Source: Cupriavidus pampae (GTDB taxonomy: Bacteria; Pseudomonadota; Gammaproteobacteria; Burkholderiales; Burkholderiaceae). Taken from it: a stretch of DNA of 64,000 bases. The stretch is taken from contig NZ_CAJZAG010000005.1 in assembly GCF_914271485.1 (NCBI RefSeq), positions 1-64,000 of the forward strand, given 5' to 3'. The position numbers were made by a program, and so were the translations under genes. The notes under the pieces were generated by a model. The model was not told the origin of the DNA and did no database searches. It was given only the letters and a program-made list of their open reading frames with translations. This document shows, one piece after another, positions 44,946 to 54,523 of the stretch (the first letter of the stretch is position 1; every line of letters begins with the position of its first letter).

Positions 44946-46127
44946 TCAGCTGGCCAGCAGCCCGCGCGCGGCGAGGTTTTTGTAGAGCGCGCGCACGCCG
45001 AAGGTCCATGGGGTGATCTCCGTGCACAACTGCACGGTGTTCACCAGCGCGCCGAGTGCGGACGCTGCAATGGTGACGCGATCACCGAGGTGGTGGGTAA
45101 AGCCGGCGCCCGGTGCATCACGGTCCTGAATCGGGGAGAACATCGTGCCCAGGAAGAGCATGAACCCATCCGGATACTGATGGTGCTTGCCGCAGGTCTG
45201 CGCAACCAGATCCAGCGGATCGCGGCTGATCTCGCTCATATGGCTCACGCCATCGAGTTTGAAATCATCGTCAGCGCCGTCCACACGCAGCGTCACGCTG
45301 GCCTGGCGCACGCTATCCAGCGTGAAGTGCTCGTCGAACAAGCGCACGAACGGGCCGATCGCGCAGGATGCATTGTTGTCCTTGCATTTGCCGAGCAACA
45401 GCGCGGAGCGCCCTTCGATATCGCGCAGGTTCACGTCATTGCCCAGCGTCGCCCCCACGATCGTGCCCTCGCCATTGACGGCAAGCACGATCTCCGGCTC
45501 CGGGTTGTTCCAGACCGACACCGGCAACAAGCCCACATCCGCGCCGAAGCCGACGGCCGACATCGGTTGCGATTTCGAGAAGACCTCGGCATCGGGACCG
45601 ATACCAACCTCCATATATTGCGACCATGCACCGCGTCGTTCGAGCTCCGCCTTCAAGCGCGCGGCGGCATCCGAACCCGGCACGATCTTCGAGAGATCGG
45701 TGCCGATGGTGGCCGCGATCGTCTCGCGCACGGCCTTGGCCTTTGCCGGGTCGCCACCCGCCTGTTCCTCGATCACGCGCTCGATCAGACTGACCGCAAA
45801 CGTCACGCCCGCGGCCTTGATCGCCTGCACATCGCACGGCGCGAGCAGCGAGGGCCCGTCCGCGCGACCATTCAGCGCTGCCTGCAGCAGCGGCTCCACG
45901 CGGCCCAGCGATTCGCCGGGCGCGTGACGTGCCACCTCGACGGCATCCGGTCGATCGAACAGATCGGCAGTGGTCGGTGCATGGCGCGTGATGTCGAACA
46001 CTTCGCCACCGCGTACGGCTATCACGCTGGGGCCGGGATGAGCACCGTCATTGCGCCAGACGCGGCCGATAAGCAACGCGTGAGCAAGGTCTTGCGGGAG
46101 GCAATCCGATACGGAAATGGTATGCAT
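44946..46127 (-). CDS. Fumarylacetoacetate hydrolase-family protein of a sugar-acid pathway
   Basis: A 393-residue member of the FAH superfamily: metal-binding and fold blocks PEPEIVLAVNGEGTIVGATLGNDVN and DGFMLFLGTMFSP. In sugar-acid operons such proteins act as 2-keto-3-deoxy-acid dehydratases or hydrolases. It follows the IlvD/Edd-type dehydratase by 40 bases, so it probably takes the keto-acid product. ATG 46127 is preferred; a GTG at 46193 would overlap the previous gene and has poor spacing from its purine run. Confidence 0.82.
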   Translation of the reverse strand: MHTISVSDCLPQDLAHALLIGRVWRNDGAHPGPSVIAVRGGEVFDITRHAPTTADLFDRPDAVEVARHAPGESLGRVEPLLQAALNGRADGPSLLAPCDVQAIKAAGVTFAVSLIERVIEEQAGGDPAKAKAVRETIAATIGTDLSKIVPGSDAAARLKAELERRGAWSQYMEVGIGPDAEVFSKSQPMSAVGFGADVGLLPVSVWNNPEPEIVLAVNGEGTIVGATLGNDVNLRDIEGRSALLLGKCKDNNASCAIGPFVRLFDEHFTLDSVRQASVTLRVDGADDDFKLDGVSHMSEISRDPLDLVAQTCGKHHQYPDGFMLFLGTMFSPIQDRDAPGAGFTHHLGDRVTIAASALGALVNTVQLCTEITPWTFGVRALYKNLAARGLLAS

Positions 46128-46167
46128 GGTCGTTGTCGTTTCGGCGAGAATCGGTTGATAAGCAGTA

Positions 46168-47949
46168 TCAGTGCGAATGGCGCGGATTTCCACGCTCCTC
46201 GATGACCTTCAGATACAACGTGGCGGGCTCGAGGCAACCGCCCGTCGACAACTGCCCCACCGTTTGCCGGTAAAGCTCCTGCCACGGCGTCTGCGCCGGC
46301 GGGATGGTAAAGCTGGCGGTCTCGCGGCGATGTGCGAGTTCTTCGTCATCGACCAGCAGGTTCACGCTGCGGTTATTGAGGTCAACGCGAACCCGGTCAT
46401 TCGTGCGCAGCAATGCGAGACCACCGCCGACGGCCGCCTCGGGCGACATGTTGAGGATCGAAGGACTCGCCGAGGTTCCGCTTTGCCGACCATCGCCCAT
46501 GCACGGCAGCGACGTGATGCCACGACGTACCAGCTCCGCGGGTGGCGCCATATTGACCACCTCGGAGCTGCCCGGATATCCCACCGTGCCGCAACCGCGA
46601 ATGACCAGAATACACCGCTCATCGATTTCCAGCGACGGATCGTTGATGCGCGCGTGATAGTCCTCGGGGCCGTCGAACACGATGGCCCGCGCTTCAAAGG
46701 TGTTCTCCGCGCCCGGCTCGCTGAGGTACGTACTGCGAAAGGCCTCACCGACGACAGACATCTTCATGATGGCGCTATCGAAGAAATTGCCCGACAGCAC
46801 GATAAAGCCCGCACCGTGCTTGAGTGGATCTGCCGCGGTGCGAATAACGTCGCGGTCCGCATCGGGCGCGACGTCCGCGATATCGCCCAGACGGCGACCC
46901 GACACGGTCATGCAGTTGCGCCGCAGCAGCCCTGCCGCATCGAGCTGGCGCAGCACGGCCGGCACGCCGCCCGCACGGTGAAAGCTCTCGCCCAGATATT
47001 CTCCAGCGGGCATGCAGTTGACCAGCAGCGGCACCTTCTCGCCAAGCTCCTGCCAATCGTTGAGGCTCAGCTCCACACCCATATGCCGCGCGATCGCGAT
47101 CAGATGCGGTGGGCAGTTGCTCGATGCGCCGAGTGCGGAGGCCACGCCGATCGCGTTCTCGAATGCCGCGCGCGTCATGATCTTCGATGGCCGCAGATCC
47201 TCATGCACCAGCTCGACCGCGCGCTTGCCGGTGGCGTAGGCCATCTGGCCGCGCTCCCGATAAGCGGCGGGGATGCTGGCGCAGCCCGGCAGCGACATCC
47301 CCAGCGCCTCGGCGAGGCTGTTCATCGACAGTGCGGTGCCCATCGTATTGCAGTGACCGATCGACGGCGACGACGCGGTGGTCAGCGCCATAAAGCCCTC
47401 GTAATCGATATCGCCGGCCGCAAGCAGGTTGCGCGCGTGCCAGATCACGGTGCCGGAGCCCACGCGCTTGCCTTCGTGCCAGCCATCGAGCATGGGCCCG
47501 CCCGACAGCACGATGGCAGGCATGTCGACCGTCGCGGCCGCCATCAGCAACGCGGGCGTGGTCTTGTCGCAGCCCGTGGTAAGGACTACCCCATCGAGCG
47601 GAAAGCCATGCAGGATCTCAACGACGCCCAGATACGCGAGGTTGCGGTCCAGCGCCGCGGTGGGCCGGCGACTCTGCTCGGCCAGCGGATGCACCGGAAA
47701 CTCCATCGGAATGCCGCCGGCGTCGCGGATGCCCGCCTTGGTGCGCGCGGCCAGTTCGATGTGATGCCGGTTGCAGGGAGCGAGGTCGCTGCCGGTCTGC
47801 GCAATGCCGATGATCGGCCGGCCCGACTGCAACTCTTCGCGCGTCAGGCCGTAGTTCATGAAACGCTCGACATAGAGCGCGGTCATGTCCGCATGCGAGG
47901 GATCGTCGAACCACTCCTGGCTACGCAGGCGTCGCGGGGCTTGTGACAT
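46168..47949 (-). CDS. IlvD/Edd-family sugar-acid dehydratase (arabinonate dehydratase type)
   Basis: A 593-residue dehydratase with the Fe-S cluster Cys residues in SDLAPCNRHH, TTGCDKTTPA and SIGHCNTMG, and conserved GPMLDG, MPAGEYLGESFHRAGG and GDGRQSGTSASPSILNMSPE. The SQEWFDDPSHADMTALYVERF start is typical of L-arabinonate/D-xylonate-type dehydratases rather than IlvD. It converts an aldonic acid into its 2-keto-3-deoxy form. First gene of the operon, behind a perfect GTTACCGGTAAC operator. Confidence 0.85.
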   Translation of the reverse strand: MSQAPRRLRSQEWFDDPSHADMTALYVERFMNYGLTREELQSGRPIIGIAQTGSDLAPCNRHHIELAARTKAGIRDAGGIPMEFPVHPLAEQSRRPTAALDRNLAYLGVVEILHGFPLDGVVLTTGCDKTTPALLMAAATVDMPAIVLSGGPMLDGWHEGKRVGSGTVIWHARNLLAAGDIDYEGFMALTTASSPSIGHCNTMGTALSMNSLAEALGMSLPGCASIPAAYRERGQMAYATGKRAVELVHEDLRPSKIMTRAAFENAIGVASALGASSNCPPHLIAIARHMGVELSLNDWQELGEKVPLLVNCMPAGEYLGESFHRAGGVPAVLRQLDAAGLLRRNCMTVSGRRLGDIADVAPDADRDVIRTAADPLKHGAGFIVLSGNFFDSAIMKMSVVGEAFRSTYLSEPGAENTFEARAIVFDGPEDYHARINDPSLEIDERCILVIRGCGTVGYPGSSEVVNMAPPAELVRRGITSLPCMGDGRQSGTSASPSILNMSPEAAVGGGLALLRTNDRVRVDLNNRSVNLLVDDEELAHRRETASFTIPPAQTPWQELYRQTVGQLSTGGCLEPATLYLKVIEERGNPRHSH

Positions 47950-47989
47950 CTTGTGCTGTCTCCTGACAAATGTTGTTTTCCCGGCTTAC

Positions 47990-48001
47990 GTTACCGGTAA
48001 C
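47990..48001 (-). promoter_or_regulatory. LacI-type operator, dehydratase operon
   Basis: GTTACCGGTAAC, a perfect 12-base palindrome 41 bases upstream of the dehydratase start, matching the two boxes before the MFS gene. Confidence 0.75.
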
Positions 48002-48054
48002 AATTTTGCGGATGTTAGCACGGAGATTTCCGTGTGGGAATGGGGATTTGCGCG

Positions 48055-49092
48055 TCAGGCGCTGCCGCGCGCGATGATCGTGTATTCGATTGGAATGCTT
48101 TGCGACGCGATTTCCGCGCCCGTGTCGCGGGCTTCCAAGGCTGCCAGCAACGCTTCTCCGGTTCGCAGGCCGATGCCGAATGGATCGACGGAAACCGTTG
48201 TGATGCTCGGATGGCAACACTCTGCCACTTCGAAGTTGCCGAAGCCCGCCACGGCCATATCGTCGGGCACGCTCAGGCCGCGTCGATGACACTCCATGAT
48301 CGCGCCGAACGCCGACATATCGCTCACGCACATCACGGCATCGGTGTCGGGATACTTCTCCAACATCGCGGCCATGGCCGGCGCACCGTGGCTCATCGTG
48401 ATCGGCGATTCGCCGAGCCGGATAACGCGCGGTTCGCCCATGTTCAGCGCCTTGATCTCCGCGCGATAGCCCTTCAACCGATCCAGACCGCGGCTATCCA
48501 GCGCACTGGCGCCACCCAGAAAACCGATGCGTTGATAGCCGCGTTCCGCAAGGTGCCGGACCATCGCCCGGGCCGCGCGGACATTGGAGAAGCCCACGGC
48601 CGTGTCGATGGGCTTGGACGGCAGGTCCCACATCTCGACCACCGGAATCGCGGAACGCTCGAGCAGCTTGCGGGTCGCGTCGGTATGCTGGGCGCCCGTC
48701 AGCGCGATGCAACGTGGCTGATAACGCAGCATGGAGCGCACCAGGCGTTCTTCGCGTTCGAGTTCGTAATCGGTGTCGCCCAGCAGCAGTTGCAGCCCGT
48801 GCGGCTCGAGCGTCGACATCAGGCCGCGCACGGTGTCGGAGAAGTTGGAGCTCGACAGCGACGGCACTAGCACCGCGACAAACTCGGAGCGTCCCGACGA
48901 TAGCGCCCCTGCGGCCGCGTCCGCCACGTACCCAAGCTTGTCGATGGCCTGCCGGACCCGCTCCTGCGTTTTCTCGGAGACGCTATGCCCCGCCAGTACA
49001 CGGGACACCGTCATCTTGGAGACCCCGGCCAGGCGGGCGACATCAGACATGCGGGGCGGTCCGGCATGCCGGGATGCGTTGGAGCTGGTCAT
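48055..49092 (-). CDS. LacI-family transcriptional regulator
   Basis: A 345-residue repressor: helix-turn-helix and hinge (MSDVARLAGVSKMTVSRVLAG; DAAAGALSSGRS) and a sugar-binding domain of the GntR (gluconate) subgroup with IPVVEMWDLPSKPID. The GntR-like subgroup matches the operators GTTACCGGTAAC found on both sides. It probably senses the sugar acid or its keto derivative. ATG 49092 chosen as closest to the helix-turn-helix. Confidence 0.88.
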   Translation of the reverse strand: MTSSNASRHAGPPRMSDVARLAGVSKMTVSRVLAGHSVSEKTQERVRQAIDKLGYVADAAAGALSSGRSEFVAVLVPSLSSSNFSDTVRGLMSTLEPHGLQLLLGDTDYELEREERLVRSMLRYQPRCIALTGAQHTDATRKLLERSAIPVVEMWDLPSKPIDTAVGFSNVRAARAMVRHLAERGYQRIGFLGGASALDSRGLDRLKGYRAEIKALNMGEPRVIRLGESPITMSHGAPAMAAMLEKYPDTDAVMCVSDMSAFGAIMECHRRGLSVPDDMAVAGFGNFEVAECCHPSITTVSVDPFGIGLRTGEALLAALEARDTGAEIASQSIPIEYTIIARGSA

Positions 49093-49253
49093 CGAAATCG
49101 CGAACGTGAAGCCTGAAGAAGCCACATCATACCGTTACGTCCCGATGCGAAGCCCAGCGAAGTGCAAGCCCGCGCTCCGATAGCAGGCATTAGGGAAACT
49201 ACCTGCTCCGCGGGACTTGAAGCACGGCGATTCGACGTGCTACCTTATTTTTA

Positions 49254-49265
49254 GTTACCGGTATC
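49254..49265 (+). promoter_or_regulatory. LacI-type operator 1 before MFS gene
   Basis: GTTACCGGTATC, one base from the perfect palindrome GTTACCGGTAAC. Confidence 0.65.
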
Positions 49266-49320
49266 ATTTTCTTCGGTTCGCTCGCCATGCCCCTGCTGGC
49301 GTTTTTTTCGACCATCAAAT

Positions 49321-49332
49321 GTTATCGGTAAC
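49321..49332 (+). promoter_or_regulatory. LacI-type operator 2 before MFS gene
   Basis: GTTATCGGTAAC, one base from the perfect palindrome, 67 bases after operator 1 and 49 bases before the transporter ATG. Spacing near six to seven helical turns would permit looping. Confidence 0.65.
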
Positions 49333-49380
49333 GTAAAATCACGCCCGCACCTATAAGACCTAGACAAACAGGAGACACCA

Positions 49381-50727
49381 ATGTCATCCATTACGCAGAC
49401 CGCTGCCATCCCGGCAGCCGTCGACGCGTCCGAAGACGCCCTTTACCGCAAGGTCATGCGGCGCATTCTTCCATTGCTCCTGCTGTGCTACGTGGTGGCC
49501 TATCTGGACCGCGTGAATGTGGGCTTCGCCAAGCTGCAGATGCTCGACGACCTGCACCTGAGCGATACCGTCTACGCGCTCGGCGCGAGCATCTTCTTCT
49601 GGGGCTACTTTCTGTTCGAGATGCCCAGCAATCTGCTGCTGCATCGCTATGGCGCGCGCTTCTGGATCGCGCGCATCATGATCACGTGGGGCATCGTGTC
49701 GTCCTCGATGGCCTTTGTCGTGCCGCTTGCGCAGTTCTTCAACACGCAGACGTCCACGATGTTCTACATCCTGCGTTTCCTGCTGGGGATCTGCGAAGCG
49801 GGCTTCTTTCCGGGCGTCATCCTCTATATGAACTACTGGTTCCCGGCGCGCCGCCAGAGCGTGGCGATGTCAGGTTTCCTCGTGGCCATTCCGCTGAGCC
49901 TGACGCTTGGGAGCGTGGTGTCGGGCTGGCTGATGGAGCAGACGCACGGCTTCTCCGGTATGAGCGGATGGCAATGGATGCTGCTGCTGGAGGGGCTGCC
50001 GTCCGTCCTCGTGGCGTTTGTCGTGCTGGCCTTCATGGGCGATGGCCCGAAGACGGCGAAGTGGCTCTCCTCGCAGGAAAAAGCTGTGCTGTCGCGTAAC
50101 CTCGAACGCGAGGCCGCGCACAAGTCGCACAGCATGGCCGGCGCGCTGCGCAGCCCGCGTGTCTGGTTGCTGACGTTTATCCTGCTGACGTTCAATACCG
50201 GCTTCTATGGTCTGGCGTTCTGGCTGCCGTCCATCATTCGCGCGTCGGGCGTCAAGAGCCCGCTGCATATCGGCCTGCTGACCGCCATTCCCTACCTGAC
50301 CGCGATCTTTGCGATGGTGTGGAACGCGCGGCATTCCCGCAAGACTGGCGAGCGCCGTCTGCATGCCGCGATCCCGGCGTTTATCGGCGGCGTCGGCCTG
50401 ATCCTGAGCGCCGCCTTTGCCGATCACGTGGCATTGTCGATCGTGCTGCTGACCATTGCGACCTGCGGCATCCTGTCGCTGATGCCGATCTACTGGACGT
50501 TCCCCGGCCAGATTCTTTCCGGTACCGCCGCTGCCGCCGGCATTGCGCTGATCAACTCGGTGGGCAATCTGTCGGGCTTCACCGGGTCCATGATCACCGG
50601 CGTGGTCAAGGAAATGACCGGCAATATCAATCACGGCACGTATGCGCTGGGCGCCTGCCTGCTGGTCAGCTGTGTGCTGATCACCCTGATTCCGAAGGCG
50701 ATGTTGCATCCGCCAACGGAGCACTAG
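49381..50727 (+). CDS. MFS transporter, anion:cation symporter family
   Basis: A 448-residue transporter with 12 transmembrane segments and ACS-family marks: RRILPLLLLCYVVAYLDRVNVGFAKLQM at its first helix (shown in part) and EMPSNLLLHRYGARFWIARI. Relatives carry hexuronates, galactonate and other sugar acids, which suits the neighbouring dehydratase operon. Two LacI-type operators lie upstream and a strong terminator follows the stop. Confidence 0.9.
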   Translation: MSSITQTAAIPAAVDASEDALYRKVMRRILPLLLLCYVVAYLDRVNVGFAKLQMLDDLHLSDTVYALGASIFFWGYFLFEMPSNLLLHRYGARFWIARIMITWGIVSSSMAFVVPLAQFFNTQTSTMFYILRFLLGICEAGFFPGVILYMNYWFPARRQSVAMSGFLVAIPLSLTLGSVVSGWLMEQTHGFSGMSGWQWMLLLEGLPSVLVAFVVLAFMGDGPKTAKWLSSQEKAVLSRNLEREAAHKSHSMAGALRSPRVWLLTFILLTFNTGFYGLAFWLPSIIRASGVKSPLHIGLLTAIPYLTAIFAMVWNARHSRKTGERRLHAAIPAFIGGVGLILSAAFADHVALSIVLLTIATCGILSLMPIYWTFPGQILSGTAAAAGIALINSVGNLSGFTGSMITGVVKEMTGNINHGTYALGACLLVSCVLITLIPKAMLHPPTEH

Positions 50728-50744
50728 GCCTCTGCGCTATCGTC

Positions 50745-50776
50745 AAAAAACGCGTCCTTCGGGACGCGTTTTTTTT
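50745..50776. terminator. Bidirectional intrinsic terminator
   Basis: CGCGTCC (50751-50757), loop TTC, GGGACGCG, then T8; preceded by A6, so it works on both strands. It lies between the convergent MFS and GMC oxidoreductase genes. Confidence 0.92.
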
Positions 50777-50780
50777 CGCC

Positions 50781-52328
50781 CTAGATCCCGTACGTTGCGC
50801 GGATCTGCTCCACGGCGCGTTCGCCGATGACCACGCATGGTGCCATGGTGTTGCCACTGGTGATATGCGGCATAACGGATGCATCGGCGATGCGCAGGCC
50901 TTCGATGCCGTAGACCTTGAGTCTTCCATCGACCACCGACATCGCATCGCGCCCCATCTTGGCGGTGCAGGACTGATGCCAATAGGTGACCGCCGCATCG
51001 CGCGCATAGTTTTCCATGTCGTCGCGGCTGAGATTTCCCGGCAGCGCCTCGCGTTTGACCAGCGCGTCGAAGGACGGGCGCGCACCGAGTTCGCGCACCA
51101 GCTCGATATTGGCGAGCGCGGTCTTCATGTCGTCGGGATGCGAAAGCGTATTGGCTTCGATGATCGGCACGTCGCCCACATTCGCCCCGGACAGACGCAC
51201 GCGCCCGCGGCTCCTCGGGTGCGCGAGACCCGCGAACATGGTCCAGCCATGCACAGGGACATCGAGCGCCATCGTTTCGGCGCTTGGCGCCGGGAACTCA
51301 AGCTGGCAATGGAACATGTCGGGCAGGCGCATGCCTGCCTCGCTCGACCAGTACAGCGTGGCTTCCGAACCGCCATAGCTGATCGGCTGCGGTGAGCGGT
51401 ATTCGAAGATCACGCCAAAGGACACGTGGTCCTGATGATTGGCGCCGACGCCTGGCAGATGCTGGACGACCGGCAGGTCATGCCTGCGCAATTCCTCCTC
51501 CGGGCCAATGCCGGATTGCATCAGTACCTTCGGCGTGTTGATGGCTCCCATCGACAGGATGACCTCCTTGTTCGCCTGAAAGATGCGGCGCTCGCCGTCG
51601 CTGATGACTTCCACACCGATCACCGTGGTGCCGCGCAGGACCAGTCGCGATACCAGCGTGTTGGGCATGACCTTGAGATTCGGTTGGCCGATGCGCGGAT
51701 GGACATAGGCGCGGTAAATCGACGAGCGCTGCCCATCGCGCACGATCAGATCGTTGAGCGCGGCACCGCCACGTCCTTCCATCATCGATCCGTTCGGATT
51801 GTCGTAGCTGGGAATGCCGAGATCGCGCGCGGCATCCACCATGGCCTGCGCGATTGGCTGGGCCGGGTTCGCGCGAGCGACATGCACCGGACCCCCTACG
51901 CCGCGGCGCAGCGGGTCGGGCGTGCCGTCGTAGTTCTCCACGCGCTGGTAGATCTTGAGCACCGACTCGTATCCCCAGCCCGGGTCGCCCGTGGCCTCCG
52001 CGAAATCCTCCCAGTCATTGCGGTGGCCGCGTGCCCACACCATCACATTGATACTCGAGCCGCCGCCCAGCACCTTGCCCATGTTCAGCGGAATCGCGCG
52101 TCCGTTCAGGTGGCGATTGGGCTGCCCGACGAAATTCCAGTCGCGCACCGTGCCGAGGTTGAGCGGCCATTGCGCGGGGTTCATGACCTCGGGCACGTTG
52201 TCGCTGCCGCCTGCTTCGATCAGCAGCACGCGAACTTCGGGGTTCTCGGCCAGCCGGCCCGCGACGACCGAGCCGGCGGTACCCGCGCCGCAGACGATGA
52301 AATCAAACGCTTCGTGCTCCAGGGTCAT
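50781..52328 (-). CDS. GMC-family FAD oxidoreductase (choline dehydrogenase-like)
   Basis: A 515-residue GMC flavoprotein: FAD dinucleotide loop VCGAGTAGSVVAGRL near the start, GMC signatures around GKVLGGGSSINVMVWARG and GAINTPKVLMQSGIGP, and the active-site region YWHQSCTAKMGRDAMSVVDG with the catalytic His. It oxidises an alcohol with a quinone or oxygen acceptor; the substrate is unknown and alkyl alcohols or polyols fit. Two palindromes lie just upstream. Confidence 0.9.
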   Translation of the reverse strand: MTLEHEAFDFIVCGAGTAGSVVAGRLAENPEVRVLLIEAGGSDNVPEVMNPAQWPLNLGTVRDWNFVGQPNRHLNGRAIPLNMGKVLGGGSSINVMVWARGHRNDWEDFAEATGDPGWGYESVLKIYQRVENYDGTPDPLRRGVGGPVHVARANPAQPIAQAMVDAARDLGIPSYDNPNGSMMEGRGGAALNDLIVRDGQRSSIYRAYVHPRIGQPNLKVMPNTLVSRLVLRGTTVIGVEVISDGERRIFQANKEVILSMGAINTPKVLMQSGIGPEEELRRHDLPVVQHLPGVGANHQDHVSFGVIFEYRSPQPISYGGSEATLYWSSEAGMRLPDMFHCQLEFPAPSAETMALDVPVHGWTMFAGLAHPRSRGRVRLSGANVGDVPIIEANTLSHPDDMKTALANIELVRELGARPSFDALVKREALPGNLSRDDMENYARDAAVTYWHQSCTAKMGRDAMSVVDGRLKVYGIEGLRIADASVMPHITSGNTMAPCVVIGERAVEQIRATYGI

Positions 52329-52375
52329 GACTGCTTCCTTCTTCTTGGTGAGGTGAATTCGACCCGGTAAGTCTA

Positions 52376-52406
52376 ATTCGATTCCATCGAATCTATCAAT
52401 TTGATA
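52376..52406 (-). promoter_or_regulatory. Tandem palindromes before the GMC gene
   Basis: ATTCGAT-TCC-ATCGAAT at 52376-52392 and TATCAA-T-TTGATA at 52394-52406, both perfect. They lie 48-78 bases upstream of the GMC start and 92 bases before the divergent MerR-GAF gene. Confidence 0.55.
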
Positions 52407-52497
52407 TGATTTTTCTGTCCAATTCGCACGGCGGCGTCGTGGTTACGACGCGAGGCCGCGTGGCTGGTTACACTACGGACCGCAACCCCGCTTACGC

Positions 52498-53277
52498 ATG
52501 AATCACATGGAAGACCACGTTCTCACCACCACGCAGGTCGCGAAGATGCTCGGCATCTCCGTACGAACCGCGCAGTTGCTGATCGAAGGTGGCACGCTGA
52601 CGTCCTGGAAAACGCCCGGTGGGCATCGCCGCGTGTTTCGCGCCGAGGTGCAGGCACTGATGGCGCGCGAGCGGCCGGCTTTGCCGACCCCGCCCGTGCG
52701 CATGGCGGCCAACGCCGCGGTGGCGTCGCCCGATGGTTATCCGGTGGGGCCTGATGAGGCGGATCGACTGCTGGCGGTGGAACGCTCGGGACTGGTCGAT
52801 ACCGCGCCAGAAGCCGCGTTCGACCGCATCACCCGGCTGGCCGCGCAGAGCTTGTCGGCACCGGTGGCGTTGATGACGATCCTGACTCCGACCCGGCAGT
52901 GGTTCAAATCCCGCCAGGGTCTGGACATGACCGAGTCCCCGCGCAGTTGGGCGTTCTGTAATCACACGATCCTGCAGCGGCAGGTCTTCGTCGTGAACGA
53001 CCTGTCGGCCCATCTGGCCTTTGCATCCAATCCGGCTGTCGCGGGCGCACCGCACTTCCGTTTCTATGCGGGCGCACCGATTCTGGATCCGGGGGGCTAT
53101 GCGCTGGGATCGATCTGTGTGGTCGATTACCAGCCGCGCTGGCTGGATGCCGAACAGGCGAAGACGCTCGAGTCACTGGCGGCCATCGCGTCCAGCGAGA
53201 TTCGACTCGCGCAGACTGAACGTGCGTTGCGCCAGTTGCAGGACCAACGCGAACGCAAGCTGCGCGCTATACGGTAG
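52498..53277 (+). CDS. MerR/excisionase-type HTH with GAF domain
   Basis: A 259-residue protein. Residues about 7-55 form an excisionase/MerR-like winged helix ([28 protein letters not shown]); residues about 90-235 form a GAF domain of the type found in phosphodiesterase and kinase relatives ([62 protein letters not shown]). The Cys in AFCNHT is typical of this GAF subfamily. DNA binding joined to a ligand or redox sensor points to a one-component regulator, perhaps of the divergent GMC gene. Confidence 0.85.
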   Translation: MNHMEDHVLTTTQVAKMLGISVRTAQLLIEGGTLTSWKTPGGHRRVFRAEVQALMARERPALPTPPVRMAANAAVASPDGYPVGPDEADRLLAVERSGLVDTAPEAAFDRITRLAAQSLSAPVALMTILTPTRQWFKSRQGLDMTESPRSWAFCNHTILQRQVFVVNDLSAHLAFASNPAVAGAPHFRFYAGAPILDPGGYALGSICVVDYQPRWLDAEQAKTLESLAAIASSEIRLAQTERALRQLQDQRERKLRAIR

Positions 53278-54046
53278 GGATTGTGCCGCCGTCGATCACG
53301 TATTCCGTACCCGTGATCGTGGCGGCGCGCGGCGATGCCAGGAAGGCAATGAGGTTGGCCACTTCGATGGGTTTCGAGGGGCGGCCCAAAGGAATGCCTC
53401 CCAGCGAATCCATGATGATCTTTTTGCCGCCTTCGTAGTCGGTGCCCGCCTGAGCGGCCAGGCGTTCGGCGAGCGCGACAGAGGCTTCCGTTTCTACCCA
53501 CCCCGGCGCCACGCGCACGACGCGAACGCCCTTTGGCGACACTTCCTTCGACAGGCTCTTGCTGTACGTCGAGAGCGCAGCCTTCGCTGCGGCATAAGCT
53601 GTGGTCGCTTCCGGCAATGGAAGCTCTCGCTGGATCGAGGTCACGTGGATGATGACGCCCGCACCTTGTGCCAGCATGCCCGGCAACAAAGCGCGATCCA
53701 GCCGCACGGCAGGCAACAGGTTGAGGTTCAGCTCCTGCAGCCATTCCCGCTCGCCCAACGCGGCGAAACCACCGCCGGGTGCAGAGGAACCGCCCAAGAC
53801 GTGAACGATGATGTCGACGCCGCCCAGCTGGGTCATGACGGCCTTTGCCACCGCGTCGCAGCCTTCAGCGGTGGTCAGGTCGGCCGCGACGAAGAACTCA
53901 GCCGACATTTCCGACGGTCGTTCTCGTGCTGTGGTGAGAACCGTTGCGCCAAGTTTGCCGAGCAGGCCGACGACGGCTTTGCCCACACCTTTGGTGCCTG
54001 CGGTCACCAGCACACGCTTGCCTTGCAATCCCAATTCCAGTTCCAT
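53267..54046 (-). CDS. SDR-family oxidoreductase
   Basis: A 259-residue short-chain dehydrogenase: TAGTKGVG cofactor loop, Ser in HVTSIQ, YAAAK Tyr-Lys pair, and C-terminal VIDGG. HVLGG stands in place of NNAG. Divergent HxlR regulator 89 bases away suggests inducible control. Eleven bases overlap the MerR-GAF gene tail to tail. Confidence 0.85.
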   Translation of the reverse strand: MELELGLQGKRVLVTAGTKGVGKAVVGLLGKLGATVLTTARERPSEMSAEFFVAADLTTAEGCDAVAKAVMTQLGGVDIIVHVLGGSSAPGGGFAALGEREWLQELNLNLLPAVRLDRALLPGMLAQGAGVIIHVTSIQRELPLPEATTAYAAAKAALSTYSKSLSKEVSPKGVRVVRVAPGWVETEASVALAERLAAQAGTDYEGGKKIIMDSLGGIPLGRPSKPIEVANLIAFLASPRAATITGTEYVIDGGTIPTV

Positions 54047-54134
54047 GCGATCTCACTATGATTGTTGCCGTACGGAATTCTCGGCATAGACTAATGACTC
54101 CGCAAGAACGCACGAAAAGGTAAGTCACTGACTC

Positions 54135-54506
54135 ATGAGAAAGGTCTACACGCCGGAAACCGCCGCACTAGGGGTCGAAGAGGTTCTTCGGAAACTGGAA
54201 GGCCGCTGGAAGCTGATCATCCTGTTCCATCTGTTCGACGGAAAGATTCAGCGCTATTCCGACCTCGAGAAATTGATTCCCGGCATCTCGCAGAAGATGC
54301 TCGCCCAGCAGCTTCGACAACTGGAAGCGGATGGAATCGTGTCGCGAAAGATGTATGCGGAGGTGCCGCCAAAGGGCGAATACCGTTTGACCGAATGGGG
54401 CCAGGCGCTATGTCCTGCGTTGGATGCGATGCTGATGTGGGGGGAACAACGTGAGGCGCAGTCATCCACAGCTCTTCTCCCCGAGGGAGAAGAGCGCGGA
54501 AGATAA
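54135..54506 (+). CDS. HxlR-family transcriptional regulator
   Basis: A 123-residue winged-helix protein: VLRKLEGRWKLIILFHLF, DLEKLIPGISQKMLAQQLRQLEADGIV, EYRLTEWGQAL. Divergent to the SDR gene. The last dozen residues (ALLPEGEERGR) are encoded by a palindromic repeat like those at 12.4 kb, so the original C-terminus has been replaced or extended by the repeat. Confidence 0.87.
   Translation: MRKVYTPETAALGVEEVLRKLEGRWKLIILFHLFDGKIQRYSDLEKLIPGISQKMLAQQLRQLEADGIVSRKMYAEVPPKGEYRLTEWGQALCPALDAMLMWGEQREAQSSTALLPEGEERGR
54472..54494. repeat. Palindromic repeat inside the HxlR 3-prime end
   Basis: CTCTTCTCCC and GGGAGAAGAG form a perfect 10-base stem with a CGA loop. It is related in sequence to the three repeats at 12337-12512. 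Confidence 0.75.
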
Positions 54507-54523
54507 TTCATACCGCAACCGTA

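Noticed and set aside
44787..46205. A 472-codon open frame opposite the FAH-family gene
   Set aside because: Begins inside the old-yellow-enzyme gene and runs antisense; composition is that of a shadow frame.
46171..47946. A 591-codon open frame antisense to the dehydratase gene
   Set aside because: It mirrors the real gene almost exactly, is rich in Arg and His as expected for a high-GC shadow, and matches no family.
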